Assembly (NCBI GenBank): GCA_041391425.1
Contig: JAWKNZ010000003.1
Location: forward strand, 1 to 64,000
Direction: 5' to 3'
DNA: 64,000 bases
DNA from: JAWKNZ01 sp041391425
GTDB taxonomy: Bacteria; Bdellovibrionota_B; Oligoflexia; Oligoflexales; JAWKNZ01
In this document: in pieces, positions 37,201 through 44,737 of the stretch
Position numbering within the stretch: the stretch's first letter is position 1
Layout: each line of letters opens with the position of its first letter
The notes under the pieces: model-generated
Database searches by the model: none
The model's input: only the letters and a program-made list of their open reading frames with translations
What the model was told of the DNA's origin: nothing
Translations under genes and position numbers: made by a program

Positions 37201-38654
37201 TTGCAGCAATTAAGTATGCTTATGGCGATAAAATTGAAGTATTAGATCAAGAGCATAGCTCTGTAACAAATTTAGTATATACAGACCTCTCTTTGAGCGA
37301 ATATCGAGAGCAGCTGGCGGCCATAGCTTCCCAGGAAAGTGGTTTGAGTAAAAATGAAGTTATCAAGAAGTTCGATGAAGAAAATTTGATACGGAAGTAT
37401 ATGTTCTGCTCGGATGAGCATGTATGGGAAGATCCCGCATGCAATCGTTTTGATAGAGGTACAACGATACAAGCTATTGCCGAATCGTTGATTGATAGTT
37501 ATGAAACTGGATATTTGATCCACGGATTTAGAAGAGGTAGACGCTTATTTACTGGATCTTCTGCTTGGGTCACTGGTAGATATTTTCTTCCGTTAAGACA
37601 ATTTTTAGATGAATTTATCTATCGTTCGGTAACAGACTCTTTTTCTAAAGATATTGAAGGATTTATTGTTCCGGAAAGCCGCCAAGATTATTTAAATGCC
37701 GTTATTATTTCGGCAAGATTTTTTACAGATGTTTTGAATACATTAGAGCCTGGTATGTACCATTTAGATAAAGAGAAGAATGAGTTTTTAACAGGTGAAT
37801 CGAAAGAAGAAGAGGCTAAGAATCTATCTATCAGCAAATTTGAAGGCAAATACCTCAAGGCAAGAAAAGTTGATGTTGGCCTGTCAGAGAAGGTTGTGAG
37901 CCGTGGAATCGAGATGGATAAGGCGAGCGTTCTTCATGTAATGGCTATGAGAGGTTATCCTGCTAACAAGTATTTAAGTGCTGGTTTGCAGTTGAATTTC
38001 TTCGATTTATTGAATGAGTATAGCTTTGAGAGCTTTTCCGCAATCATACGGGATAGCATGAAAATTGAAATTAATGCTGTTTTATCAGATGACGGAAAAA
38101 CTTATATGTTACAATCGGATGAACAATCTTCAGCTGAAGTCATTAAAGCAAGTATCAAACCATCAACGAGCTTGTTTATAAAGCAGCTAGCAACCTTTTA
38201 TTCTATGAGTTCTTATAATAGTAATAGTGATCGTAGTTTTGGTGACTATGTTGATGTACGTATCGTTGGTCGTGATGACCAGTTGCCAGTTGGTGTGGAG
38301 GCTATTAAATTTCGTTCAGTTAGTGGTGTGAACGAATATATTATTCCTCAGACGCGTGATGGTAGGAGTATTTCTTATGCGATAGCAGAAGGAGCGGACA
38401 CTGATGCAGAAGAACTTATAAAAGTAAAAAAGCTTGTTGAATATTATGATACAGAGTCTTCTCGAAAAGTTGCAACTGCTGTTGGATTGTTTTCGCAAGC
38501 TTGGCTTATCGGTAATGCTAAGCCGTTGGCATCAGATATTGAAGATTCTTTAATGAGTGATTTCTCGACTTATGAAGATCAGATTTTAACTCTTGTCAAA
38601 CAATGGATTGAAAAGGCTCAGGAGAAGATAAAGAAGCTTTGGAGCAGCTTTTAA
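34218..38654 (+). CDS. Very large metzincin-type zinc metalloprotease lipoprotein
   Basis: A 1478-residue protein with a lipobox (LSFMFAC). Its zinc-binding signature HEVGHNLGLRHNF at about residue 924 has the HExGHxxGxxH form of metzincins, followed about 50 residues later by SVMDYTDTF, the expected Met-turn. The architecture (long N-terminal region of repeated beta-rich segments, catalytic domain, long C-terminal part) resembles the EcxA-like zinc-dependent proteases with DUF5117-type regions; this is a tentative match. AAAGGAAACTCAA precedes the ATG. The frame stops at 38654, but a coherent coiled-coil continuation lies in the next frame to 38803, so a missing A near 38620 may have cut about 60 residues from the C-terminus. 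Confidence 0.75.
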   Translation: METNLAYFKKFVLLLFALSFMFACAEKPREKIAYGEDYNLIAKSDILGAKIDKGADVKLFSGIPSPYEKYPDKVKDLLSKPNLTVDGRLIWFDIGESYLTLNQKVGEKSVAIYRYKIEGHYDLALERNKDGIKSQYLVKSTTVNKKWQDRQYVEVDPYTAKKIEADQRTLENIFAKKDISGKSFVWGKNKIPIISSNTLLIKELETTALVSVKKDDVITTSMTKDFLYFYKNKELFLQYAILDHFDLVSRKDANNEETAELEKDTLSSPWYKRVYILVDPYEPLLVRKSDDLKDITNNLILKEDLEKGDCVSPEIIKSRYIGIANVLSQSGIVIDPSEKICFEITQSVLSLYANEMVETNLLVTFDIDSHVDVTNQLLNDGKDVSSLIVRTIRNPNWRDRKYIVIATNRPNQIKYETKPNAIDKNALAGEYVYSATVIDAHSENGLFVIGQQLQSEDRLKFEFSADYLTAYKVNESLNDSGAKSPFLSYAIEQFDVERVKNGYQDATNIIGEVQDKPWHLRRFIRADFASNSIPGYFNSLLGLETSYYQSISAVSRLASEVKIENDMISFVTEEVITPVASSGFTGGGETHYEPVSIKIKHNFLKVSNRPFVAKQYDDYDFAKFGFFRVTQYGVDPQLGKTDESVKNYARLYDISQNHTIDFYLSKNFPEKYLDEVKEIEAAWNKAFKEATGREGVFKIHTENRITDISDPRVSALVYVESRNTEEPLGYGPSVFDPNTGENISGKSFIYGNSIKSVLRSVGLYYDLIHGNLSLEDITADNFTNFTPSSAKNPPSKISLNRSSSIRRDLQKGLNNVKHLIEVQGDAFYEPMENIFERLSGSTNGTIQGIRNNQVGATLIANSKAWHSHSDASIVEGKLNLHQGCAWEQEKALESAARFIQAFPNLSKEEVLAEYESRMVFATLLHEVGHNLGLRHNFKGSFDESNFPDEYWRGEMSDDSNVDEKVSWNGLYNTSSVMDYTDTFDGMYKDVGPYDIAAIKYAYGDKIEVLDQEHSSVTNLVYTDLSLSEYREQLAAIASQESGLSKNEVIKKFDEENLIRKYMFCSDEHVWEDPACNRFDRGTTIQAIAESLIDSYETGYLIHGFRRGRRLFTGSSAWVTGRYFLPLRQFLDEFIYRSVTDSFSKDIEGFIVPESRQDYLNAVIISARFFTDVLNTLEPGMYHLDKEKNEFLTGESKEEEAKNLSISKFEGKYLKARKVDVGLSEKVVSRGIEMDKASVLHVMAMRGYPANKYLSAGLQLNFFDLLNEYSFESFSAIIRDSMKIEINAVLSDDGKTYMLQSDEQSSAEVIKASIKPSTSLFIKQLATFYSMSSYNSNSDRSFGDYVDVRIVGRDDQLPVGVEAIKFRSVSGVNEYIIPQTRDGRSISYAIAEGADTDAEELIKVKKLVEYYDTESSRKVATAVGLFSQAWLIGNAKPLASDIEDSLMSDFSTYEDQILTLVKQWIEKAQEKIKKLWSSF

Positions 38655-38832
38655 CAGAATTGAAGGTCTTGGTTTTAGAATACGATAAAATGGCTAAAGA
38701 ATTAACGGATCTTAAAAATAAAGATGAGGATTTAACCGGAAATTTGAGGCAAATTGAAGCAGATCTATTGGATTTGAAAAACCTTTATGAGTTTTTTAGA
38801 TAGTCTGATTTTTTGAGCAAATAATACTTGCT

Positions 38833-40302
38833 TTATTTTACCCGGTTGTAGGCCTCTTTTACGGCATGAAATTTTTCCAAGATTGCATCGAGCTCCTTTT
38901 GGGTGGCCTCGCGGTTTTTATCTGGGTGTAATTTTTGGTTAGCAGATTTATATGCTTTTTTAATTTGTGCCATGGTGGGGTTGGGGGTCTTTCTGAGATC
39001 AATTCCTAATGTTTCTAGAGCCTTTCGGTAGCTCATGGAAGACATGTTGGCTTGTCCCATGCTTTGAATGGCACGAGATCCAGAGGTTCCGTTAAGAAAG
39101 TGATTAAGGCCGGCAAATATAAAGCCACTTGCAAAAGCACTGGCAATTGACATCACTTTTTCTCTCTCGTCCTTATAGAGTGGAACTTCTGTAAGACTAT
39201 TTCCTAATAATTCTTGTATCTGTTTTTCTGCAGCGGGTAATGCCGCAAAGAAAGTTCCTAGTACTGCTCCTGAAGCAACTTTATTTATGGTAGTGGAGTG
39301 TTTTTTACTCAATAGGTAGAGTTTATAAGCATCTTTCCCTCCAGATGTACTCACTTTTGACAGGGTGCTACTGATATTGGCTACTCTTTTTGATTGGAGA
39401 ATGGCATGATTGATCTTATGTAATCCCCCAAGAAGACCCATGACAACAAAACCATGCATGATTCCTTCTGTATTAAAGTAACGATGAAAAAATGCTTCGG
39501 TAAAATCTTTCTTATAAGGGTTTTTTTCATCATAACTACCATTTGTAACTAGATCATAGCCAATAGTTGTTATGTCGGTAAGCGCTGTGCTGAATATGTG
39601 AAAAAGAACAGAAACACCAAGAAGTTGTCCACCAAAGCCTAGCCATGGTGCGGCCTTGCCAGTTTTCGTTGCAATTGTTGTAAAACTTGTTCTTAAAGTG
39701 GGATTTTTAAGTGCTTTTTGTAATAATTTGGTAAAAGCGACATTGGTGATCTTTGCTGCAAAAAGCATGTTTATAGCCCCAATGGCGATAGAGAAGTCTC
39801 GGAACGTTCTTTCTTCACCTTCCTTTGTAATTTGACGGCTTCTAAAATTTGCAAGGATTCTAGCGTCTAGGGTGTTAATGCCATATTCACCGATAATTTT
39901 GTTGCATAATAATTTAAGATCTAGAGTTTCTCCCGTTACAATCGACTGGGTACTCCCGATGAAATTTTGGTGTAAATCTAGATTTTCCAGGAAAGTGTCG
40001 TTAGGTAGGTTGGTGATTTTTTTTGCTATACATGCGATTAAGGCTTGCGATGCTTCAGTGATAGCTATTAGCTCTCGGCGTTCTCTGGACAGTCCATGCC
40101 TTTGCTCTTTTTCTTTTTCTATATCTGTAGATGAGTAAGCAGTGTAGAGTGCTAGGTTTGTATAAGGCATAGTCGTCAATGAAAAAAGAGATTGTATTAA
40201 TTTTACTAGAAAATAGATTTGATTGGCGGAGTAGCTTTTGTATGAGTATAAGCTCTTTCTCGACAATACTTTTGCCGCTAGTGTCTCCGGTGAGCTCATC
40301 AA
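38833..40302 (-). CDS. Membrane protein with C-terminal J domain (downstream part of a frameshifted gene)
   Basis: The C-terminus is a clear J domain: ALETLGIDLRKTPNPTMAQIKKAYKSANQKLHPDKN, then EKFHAVKEAYNRVK, with the HPD motif intact at about 459-461. J domains stimulate Hsp70 ATPase. Upstream is a helical region with several long hydrophobic stretches that may be membrane-spanning. The first about 44 residues of this frame overlap the previous gene and look non-coding. True coding probably starts at TTMPYTNLAL near 40170, joined from the previous frame by removing one T from the T6 run near 40181. See the entry at 40055-41923. Confidence 0.6.
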   Translation of the reverse strand: MMSSPETLAAKVLSRKSLYSYKSYSANQIYFLVKLIQSLFSLTTMPYTNLALYTAYSSTDIEKEKEQRHGLSRERRELIAITEASQALIACIAKKITNLPNDTFLENLDLHQNFIGSTQSIVTGETLDLKLLCNKIIGEYGINTLDARILANFRSRQITKEGEERTFRDFSIAIGAINMLFAAKITNVAFTKLLQKALKNPTLRTSFTTIATKTGKAAPWLGFGGQLLGVSVLFHIFSTALTDITTIGYDLVTNGSYDEKNPYKKDFTEAFFHRYFNTEGIMHGFVVMGLLGGLHKINHAILQSKRVANISSTLSKVSTSGGKDAYKLYLLSKKHSTTINKVASGAVLGTFFAALPAAEKQIQELLGNSLTEVPLYKDEREKVMSIASAFASGFIFAGLNHFLNGTSGSRAIQSMGQANMSSMSYRKALETLGIDLRKTPNPTMAQIKKAYKSANQKLHPDKNREATQKELDAILEKFHAVKEAYNRVK

Positions 40303-41923
40303 GATTTTTAGCTATAGCATTTTCAAATTTTTTATGTGAATTTTGTATTTTGTTTATGAACTTTTCTAAAGCTAGCTGCTCACCTTCGAGTTTTGCTTTA
40401 GCAGTGCAAAACTCTCTTATGTCTGGTGCAGCCTTCTGGTAAGGCTCTCGACAAAAATATTCCTGGTTACTAATTCCATAATATGATAGCAGTTTTGTTT
40501 TATGCTGGTTAAATCGTGTTTGCAAAAGCTCATAAACTCTATTGAGGTAGTCCATCCATTGACGGCGTGAAGGTAATGTCACTTCGTAACCATCATGTTC
40601 TATTAAAATGTTTAATGCTAACTCGGCAGATATCTCATTTTTAGAAATTTTCTGTAGTAATGCATCTCCCCATTCTCTAAGATCATATACCTTTTGTGGA
40701 TTGCTAATTTTGCTCAGTCTTTGCAAATAAATGCTTTCTGATAATGCAGTTTCATATGTGATAAGGTGGTCATTTAACATTATAGATATAGTACTTATGA
40801 GAAAATCTTGTGCGTCTGTTGGTAAATCTTGAAATTTGATATTTTCTGGATCTTTCAAAACATGCTCATCAACATTCAGTGCACGCAGTTCACCATCAGA
40901 GAGCCGTGTTAACTCAGAATTAAGCATCGTTGGTAAAATCGCTTTGGCGATAATTCTAAGTTCACCAGGCAAGTGTTCAAAGCTGGGTAGATGGCTTCTA
41001 TCTTCGGATGAGCCTATGCTGGTTAATAGGGTGAAGCTCGTCGAAGCTTCTTCGGCTATTTCTTCTAGATTTTTTTTAATTTTTTCTAGTGCTTGATATT
41101 CCTGCTCGGTTATGTTTGGTAGAGATCCTGCAGTGATTTTTGTTATATTCTCTTTGGAGTCAAATAGAAGGTGATTTTTTAAGGCTAGCTGTATGAGGAG
41201 TCTGACTCTTTGATCTAATAAGACGACAGCCATATTTTGATCTTTTAAGGCTATGGGGATGCTTTTTTGTATTTGCATGAGGACTTTAAGGACTTGCTCT
41301 GGAATGACTGCAGAGAAATTGGCAATATAGTGTAGCATATTTGTGCATTCAGTGATATGAGCGCAGTATAACGGTACTTTTTGTAGAGAGAAACTTACTT
41401 CGGCTTCTGATTCGCCGGGATGTCTCTCATGTTTTTCCACGGTAACCATTTCTTGGTATTTAGGTGTATATGCTCCTTTGAAAACTTCGGTAGCCAAACT
41501 AACAATATTAGCTGGTCGTTGCATAAGTAAATATTTTAGATAGAAGTCGGCAGCCAACCAACGGTTATAAGTTACTTTGTGGCTTTCTAATGCCAGACGT
41601 TTGAGCTCAAGAACTTCGGCGCAGCTTTCATCTAGGGGGTTGTTTAGTGGGTCTGTTTTGTTTTCAGGTGTGGGGTCTAACAAGGATGTGCAATCAGCAT
41701 TGTGTTTTTTTTTCAGGTTTATGATGAAATCACTTACCAGGATATTGGCTGTATCGGCAAACATTTCTTTTAGTAGGCTTACATCTTGTTCTTCCAATAC
41801 GTTTTTTGTCGTGCTACTTGAACGTTTACATGCATAGAGGCATGAAAATGCCGTTAAAATTGTAAGAATGGTATTACCATATTTTCTTGTTAGCTGACTT
41901 TTTTTGTGACTTAGTTTGAACAT
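40055..41923 (-). CDS. Lipoprotein, upstream part of a probable lipoprotein/J-domain fusion
   Basis: The signal peptide ends in a lipobox (FSCLYAC) and is followed by about 540 predicted helical residues of unknown family, with ETALSESIYLQRLSKISNPQK as one typical stretch. From about 40180 to 40055 this frame reads YALYKPSTLHCLLIYRYRKRKRAKAW, which looks non-coding, while the next frame over reads YSSTDIEKEKEQRHGLSRERRELI and continues to 38833. The simplest view is one gene of about 1030 codons, 38833-41923, with a single-base insertion. Neither a ribosome binding site nor a sensible N-terminus supports an independent second gene. Confidence 0.6.
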   Translation of the reverse strand: MFKLSHKKSQLTRKYGNTILTILTAFSCLYACKRSSSTTKNVLEEQDVSLLKEMFADTANILVSDFIINLKKKHNADCTSLLDPTPENKTDPLNNPLDESCAEVLELKRLALESHKVTYNRWLAADFYLKYLLMQRPANIVSLATEVFKGAYTPKYQEMVTVEKHERHPGESEAEVSFSLQKVPLYCAHITECTNMLHYIANFSAVIPEQVLKVLMQIQKSIPIALKDQNMAVVLLDQRVRLLIQLALKNHLLFDSKENITKITAGSLPNITEQEYQALEKIKKNLEEIAEEASTSFTLLTSIGSSEDRSHLPSFEHLPGELRIIAKAILPTMLNSELTRLSDGELRALNVDEHVLKDPENIKFQDLPTDAQDFLISTISIMLNDHLITYETALSESIYLQRLSKISNPQKVYDLREWGDALLQKISKNEISAELALNILIEHDGYEVTLPSRRQWMDYLNRVYELLQTRFNQHKTKLLSYYGISNQEYFCREPYQKAAPDIREFCTAKAKLEGEQLALEKFINKIQNSHKKFENAIAKNLDELTGDTSGKSIVEKELILIQKLLRQSNLFSSKINTISFFIDDYALYKPSTLHCLLIYRYRKRKRAKAWTVQRTPRANSYH

Positions 41924-42091
41924 ATTAAGAGGCTCACTGATATGATTTTTAGCTCGTATAAATTTTGTTATGAAAAGGCTGCCATAAATTATGATTTATT
42001 AATGGAGAGGCAGTCCTAATACATTACCTCTTGTATTTGTCGCACAAGTTTTTTTGAATAGATGGTTGCTTTCGTAAATAGAGAAACAATT

Positions 42092-43249
42092 CTATTTACG
42101 TATTACTGGTAATTTGGGTAATTCCATTTCCAGTCTAGTCGTGTAGTTTCTAAGCTCAATGGCTGCATTACTTGCTATTTTATTGTTGTTCATAATTTCC
42201 ATAGCTTTAATATATTCGGTTTGCATATTTTTAAGTCTATTTATTATCTTTTGTGGTAGCCTTGCTTCAGCCTGGCCACCTTTTTCCAAATGAGCTATAG
42301 CTTCCATTAGTGTGACAATTGCTCTGCTTTTTTCAAAAAGTGTGGGTTCTTGCTCTAGGATCTGCGCTATATATTTTTTTAGTTCAGTATTTGTTGTGCG
42401 TTCTCCTATTGCACTTAACTGAAGATAGATATCTGCCTTGCTTTCTACTTCTATACTACTATTTTTTAAGTAACTAGATATTTTTGTTAATGAATTGGTT
42501 AAATTGATTAGGTTTTTACTGTCCTCATTAGATAGGCTAATGATTAGGTTTGCGTTGATAAGACTTGCTTGCAGAGCAATATTTTCGTATGGAGATCGGC
42601 TAAGTGAGTCTGTGATTACTAAAGCTGTGAAAATCTTTGCTTTTGCTGATTCAGGATTTTGTGTATATATATCGGCTGTTATGAGTTGGGCTTCTTTGCC
42701 TAATTGCTTAAGTATTTCTCTTGCTTCTAACTCACTCAATTGCTTTAGGTTGTTTGATAATCTTCTACCTATGGCCTCTGCATTTATAATGGAATTTCCA
42801 GATCTTACTGCGTCTGCTATTTCTACTGCCTCTACGTTAAGTCTGCTATTATTGTCTGAATAAACGATAACTTTTTCTCCGAGCGTGATATCTTGAAGCA
42901 GTTGATTCATCTTTTCTTTATTAAGGGTGCCGTTAGAGTTGACTCCGAGGCTTTCGGCAATATTCACTGGATCTATATTTGCCTGTGGTAATGAGTTGAA
43001 GATTACAGTTAAAAACGCTGCAGCTGCGTTATTTACCGGCAAATTTGCTTTTGCAAGCTCTAGATGGACTTGAAAAAGAGAAAATTTATCTTTTTTTATT
43101 TCTTCAGCTATTTTTTTACATATTTGTACTCCACTGGCACCAGCTGGCGTGGCACTAATTTGATTATTTTGTGGTTTTATAGTCTTACATCCTATGAATA
43201 GCAGGTAGTAAGCTATAGCTAAAAATATTAAGCATCTGTTAGTTTTCAT
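42092..43249 (-). CDS. Lipoprotein, helical, unknown function
   Basis: A 385-residue protein with a signal peptide and lipobox (YYLLFIGC). The rest is predicted helical with repeated Leu/Ala/Ile heptad-like spacing (ANLPVNNAAAAFLTVIF, EAREILKQLGKEAQLITAD, YTTRLEMELPKLPVI), suggesting a helical-repeat scaffold. No catalytic motif is visible. It lies upstream of the lipoprotein/J-domain gene on the same strand with a 168-base gap, in a cluster of lipoproteins without recognised families. Confidence 0.65.
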   Translation of the reverse strand: MKTNRCLIFLAIAYYLLFIGCKTIKPQNNQISATPAGASGVQICKKIAEEIKKDKFSLFQVHLELAKANLPVNNAAAAFLTVIFNSLPQANIDPVNIAESLGVNSNGTLNKEKMNQLLQDITLGEKVIVYSDNNSRLNVEAVEIADAVRSGNSIINAEAIGRRLSNNLKQLSELEAREILKQLGKEAQLITADIYTQNPESAKAKIFTALVITDSLSRSPYENIALQASLINANLIISLSNEDSKNLINLTNSLTKISSYLKNSSIEVESKADIYLQLSAIGERTTNTELKKYIAQILEQEPTLFEKSRAIVTLMEAIAHLEKGGQAEARLPQKIINRLKNMQTEYIKAMEIMNNNKIASNAAIELRNYTTRLEMELPKLPVIRK

Positions 43250-43465
43250 ATAGGTCTCGCATTTATTTATTCTATAAATTTTAGCACTTTATAATTTGCT
43301 TACCAAGTTAAATTCTCGATTAAGCGAGATTATGCCAAAGTTTATTGAGGGAGGATTTTTAGAGATTTTTATGTTTTTATTTTTTATGCCGAAAAGTGCT
43401 TTGATGCAATTTTTTTAAATATTGAATTTCAAAAATGAAATTCATTTTTTGATAGCTTTTAGGTA

Positions 43466-43591
43466 TATTAACGGGAGCAAAACCTATGAGAGCAAGACGC
43501 AGAGGAACGAGCAGCACAGTGTACATATGGGTACATGAGCAGCGCGGAGACGAAAGCAACGCAGCTATCATAGGTTTTGCTCCCGTTAATA
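43466..43591. repeat. Palindromic repeat, type 2
   Basis: A 126-base element with perfect 24-base terminal inverted repeats (43466-43489 and 43568-43591, beginning TATTAACGGGAGC). Its apex has the core GTGTACATATGGGTACATGA, matching the centre of the type 1 elements at all but about three positions. The arms carry no ORF of their own, although a false ORF runs through them into the next gene. A short GTA is found on both outer flanks, which may be a target-site duplication or chance. The element ends two bases before the ATG of the next lipoprotein gene. Confidence 0.85.
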
Positions 43592-43593
43592 GT

Positions 43594-44445
43594 ATGCAAT
43601 TTAAAGTGAATGAAAGTTGTAAGAAATATTTATTTCGGTATTTTTACCTCTTAGCAATAGTATTGTACAGTCTAAATTCCTGTAAGCCGACGTCAAATTT
43701 GACTCAATCTAAGGCGATTACAGATGGTAAAGAAACTTTAGGTGTTAAGATCACTACTGCATTAGTATCTGGTAAAAGTGTTCCGGTGATGGAATTTGTT
43801 TATTGCAAGCTTCCTCCAGAAAAATGGGGTGAGATTCCTCCAATTGATAATCCTAATTATTGCGTAAACCCTTTTTTGGATGCACAGGGTCAAGAACCTG
43901 TATTTTTATTGGCGCCCATCTCTGATGATGGGGGCACTTCTCAAGCTGTTCACAATTCTCTGCCAACTGAAAGAGATCTAGCCTTTGAAGGCTATGGCAA
44001 GCTTGCGGTGTCATTTATTGGATCTGGAGTTGCTATGACAGTTGGAGCGTTCCTTTTAGCTAAAAGTGCTATTGCCGTGAGTACGTTAGCCGCATCTTCA
44101 ACGCTTTTGGCTTCGTTGACTGGCTTAGAGTTAGCTGGAATCGTTTTTACGTTTCAGGAGCCTTTAGTAAAAGGTGCTAAAAAAGCTAATGTGTTTGTTA
44201 GGGAGAAGTATGATCAAGCAATGGATTGGGGTAAAAATGCGAGGATATTATCTAAAGTGTGGAGTGACATTTTGAAAGATAATTGGCATGAACCCAAAAA
44301 GATAACCATGGCTACTTTTGGAGACTCTATGCCGGAGAATGCAAGTGTATTCGAAGTGTTGAGGTTAACTAGGGACTTTCTTGGACTACAGGGAAATGAA
44401 AAAATCCAAAGGCTTTTAAGTCGCAAGAAAATTGGTGGTTTTTAA
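43594..44445 (+). CDS. Lipoprotein with internal transmembrane-like segment, unknown function
   Basis: Starting at the ATG at 43594 the protein has a hydrophobic segment and lipobox (YSLNSC), a beta-rich region and a long Ala/Leu/Val-rich segment at about 145-185 that could be membrane-embedded. A frame extending 36 residues upstream to 43486 lies wholly inside the type 2 palindromic repeat and is not a real N-terminus. No standard ribosome binding site is visible, as the bases before the ATG belong to the repeat, so insertion may have affected expression. The family is unknown. Confidence 0.6.
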   Translation: MQFKVNESCKKYLFRYFYLLAIVLYSLNSCKPTSNLTQSKAITDGKETLGVKITTALVSGKSVPVMEFVYCKLPPEKWGEIPPIDNPNYCVNPFLDAQGQEPVFLLAPISDDGGTSQAVHNSLPTERDLAFEGYGKLAVSFIGSGVAMTVGAFLLAKSAIAVSTLAASSTLLASLTGLELAGIVFTFQEPLVKGAKKANVFVREKYDQAMDWGKNARILSKVWSDILKDNWHEPKKITMATFGDSMPENASVFEVLRLTRDFLGLQGNEKIQRLLSRKKIGGF

Positions 44446-44535
44446 GTCCTGGGTTTATTCTCTATTGCCGAGATTGAAGCTGCTTGAGAGATTGGCTTTT
44501 AAGATGCTTACATTTATTTATAAGTATATAGGGTT

Positions 44536-44562
44536 GTCATGTTGAGTGGAACGAAACATCCC
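44536..44562. repeat. Degenerate half of the inner palindrome seen at 22.2 kb
   Basis: GTCATGTTGAGTGGAACGAA and the following seven bases match the 27-base arm at 22176-22202 at roughly 19 of 26 aligned positions. No complementary arm is present. It may be a decayed copy of that repeat; the match could also be convergent. Confidence 0.35.
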
Positions 44563-44655
44563 TTTTGACTTAGAATGAGGGAGAAGCTTACTTTTTGATG
44601 AAAGTAAAGTCTACCCTTCAATTTATGTGTAGCTTATGGGTAAAGGTAGATTTTT

Positions 44656-44695
44656 AAAAAGACCCAATTTATTTTCTATAAATTGGGTCTTTTTT
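44656..44695. terminator. Bidirectional intrinsic terminator
   Basis: A perfect 12-base stem GACCCAATTTAT (44661-44672) with a TTTCT loop and its complement (44678-44689) is followed by T6 on the plus strand and preceded by A5, so it also reads as a terminator on the minus strand. It lies between the lipoprotein gene ending at 44445 and prc ending at 44738 and can serve both. Confidence 0.92.
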
Positions 44696-44737
44696 CTGTG
44701 GTTTGACAACTTTTTTATCAGAAAGCTTCTTAAAACA

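Noticed and set aside
43486..43593. N-terminal extension of the lipoprotein at 43594
   Set aside because: It lies entirely in the palindromic repeat and would put 36 charged residues before the signal peptide.
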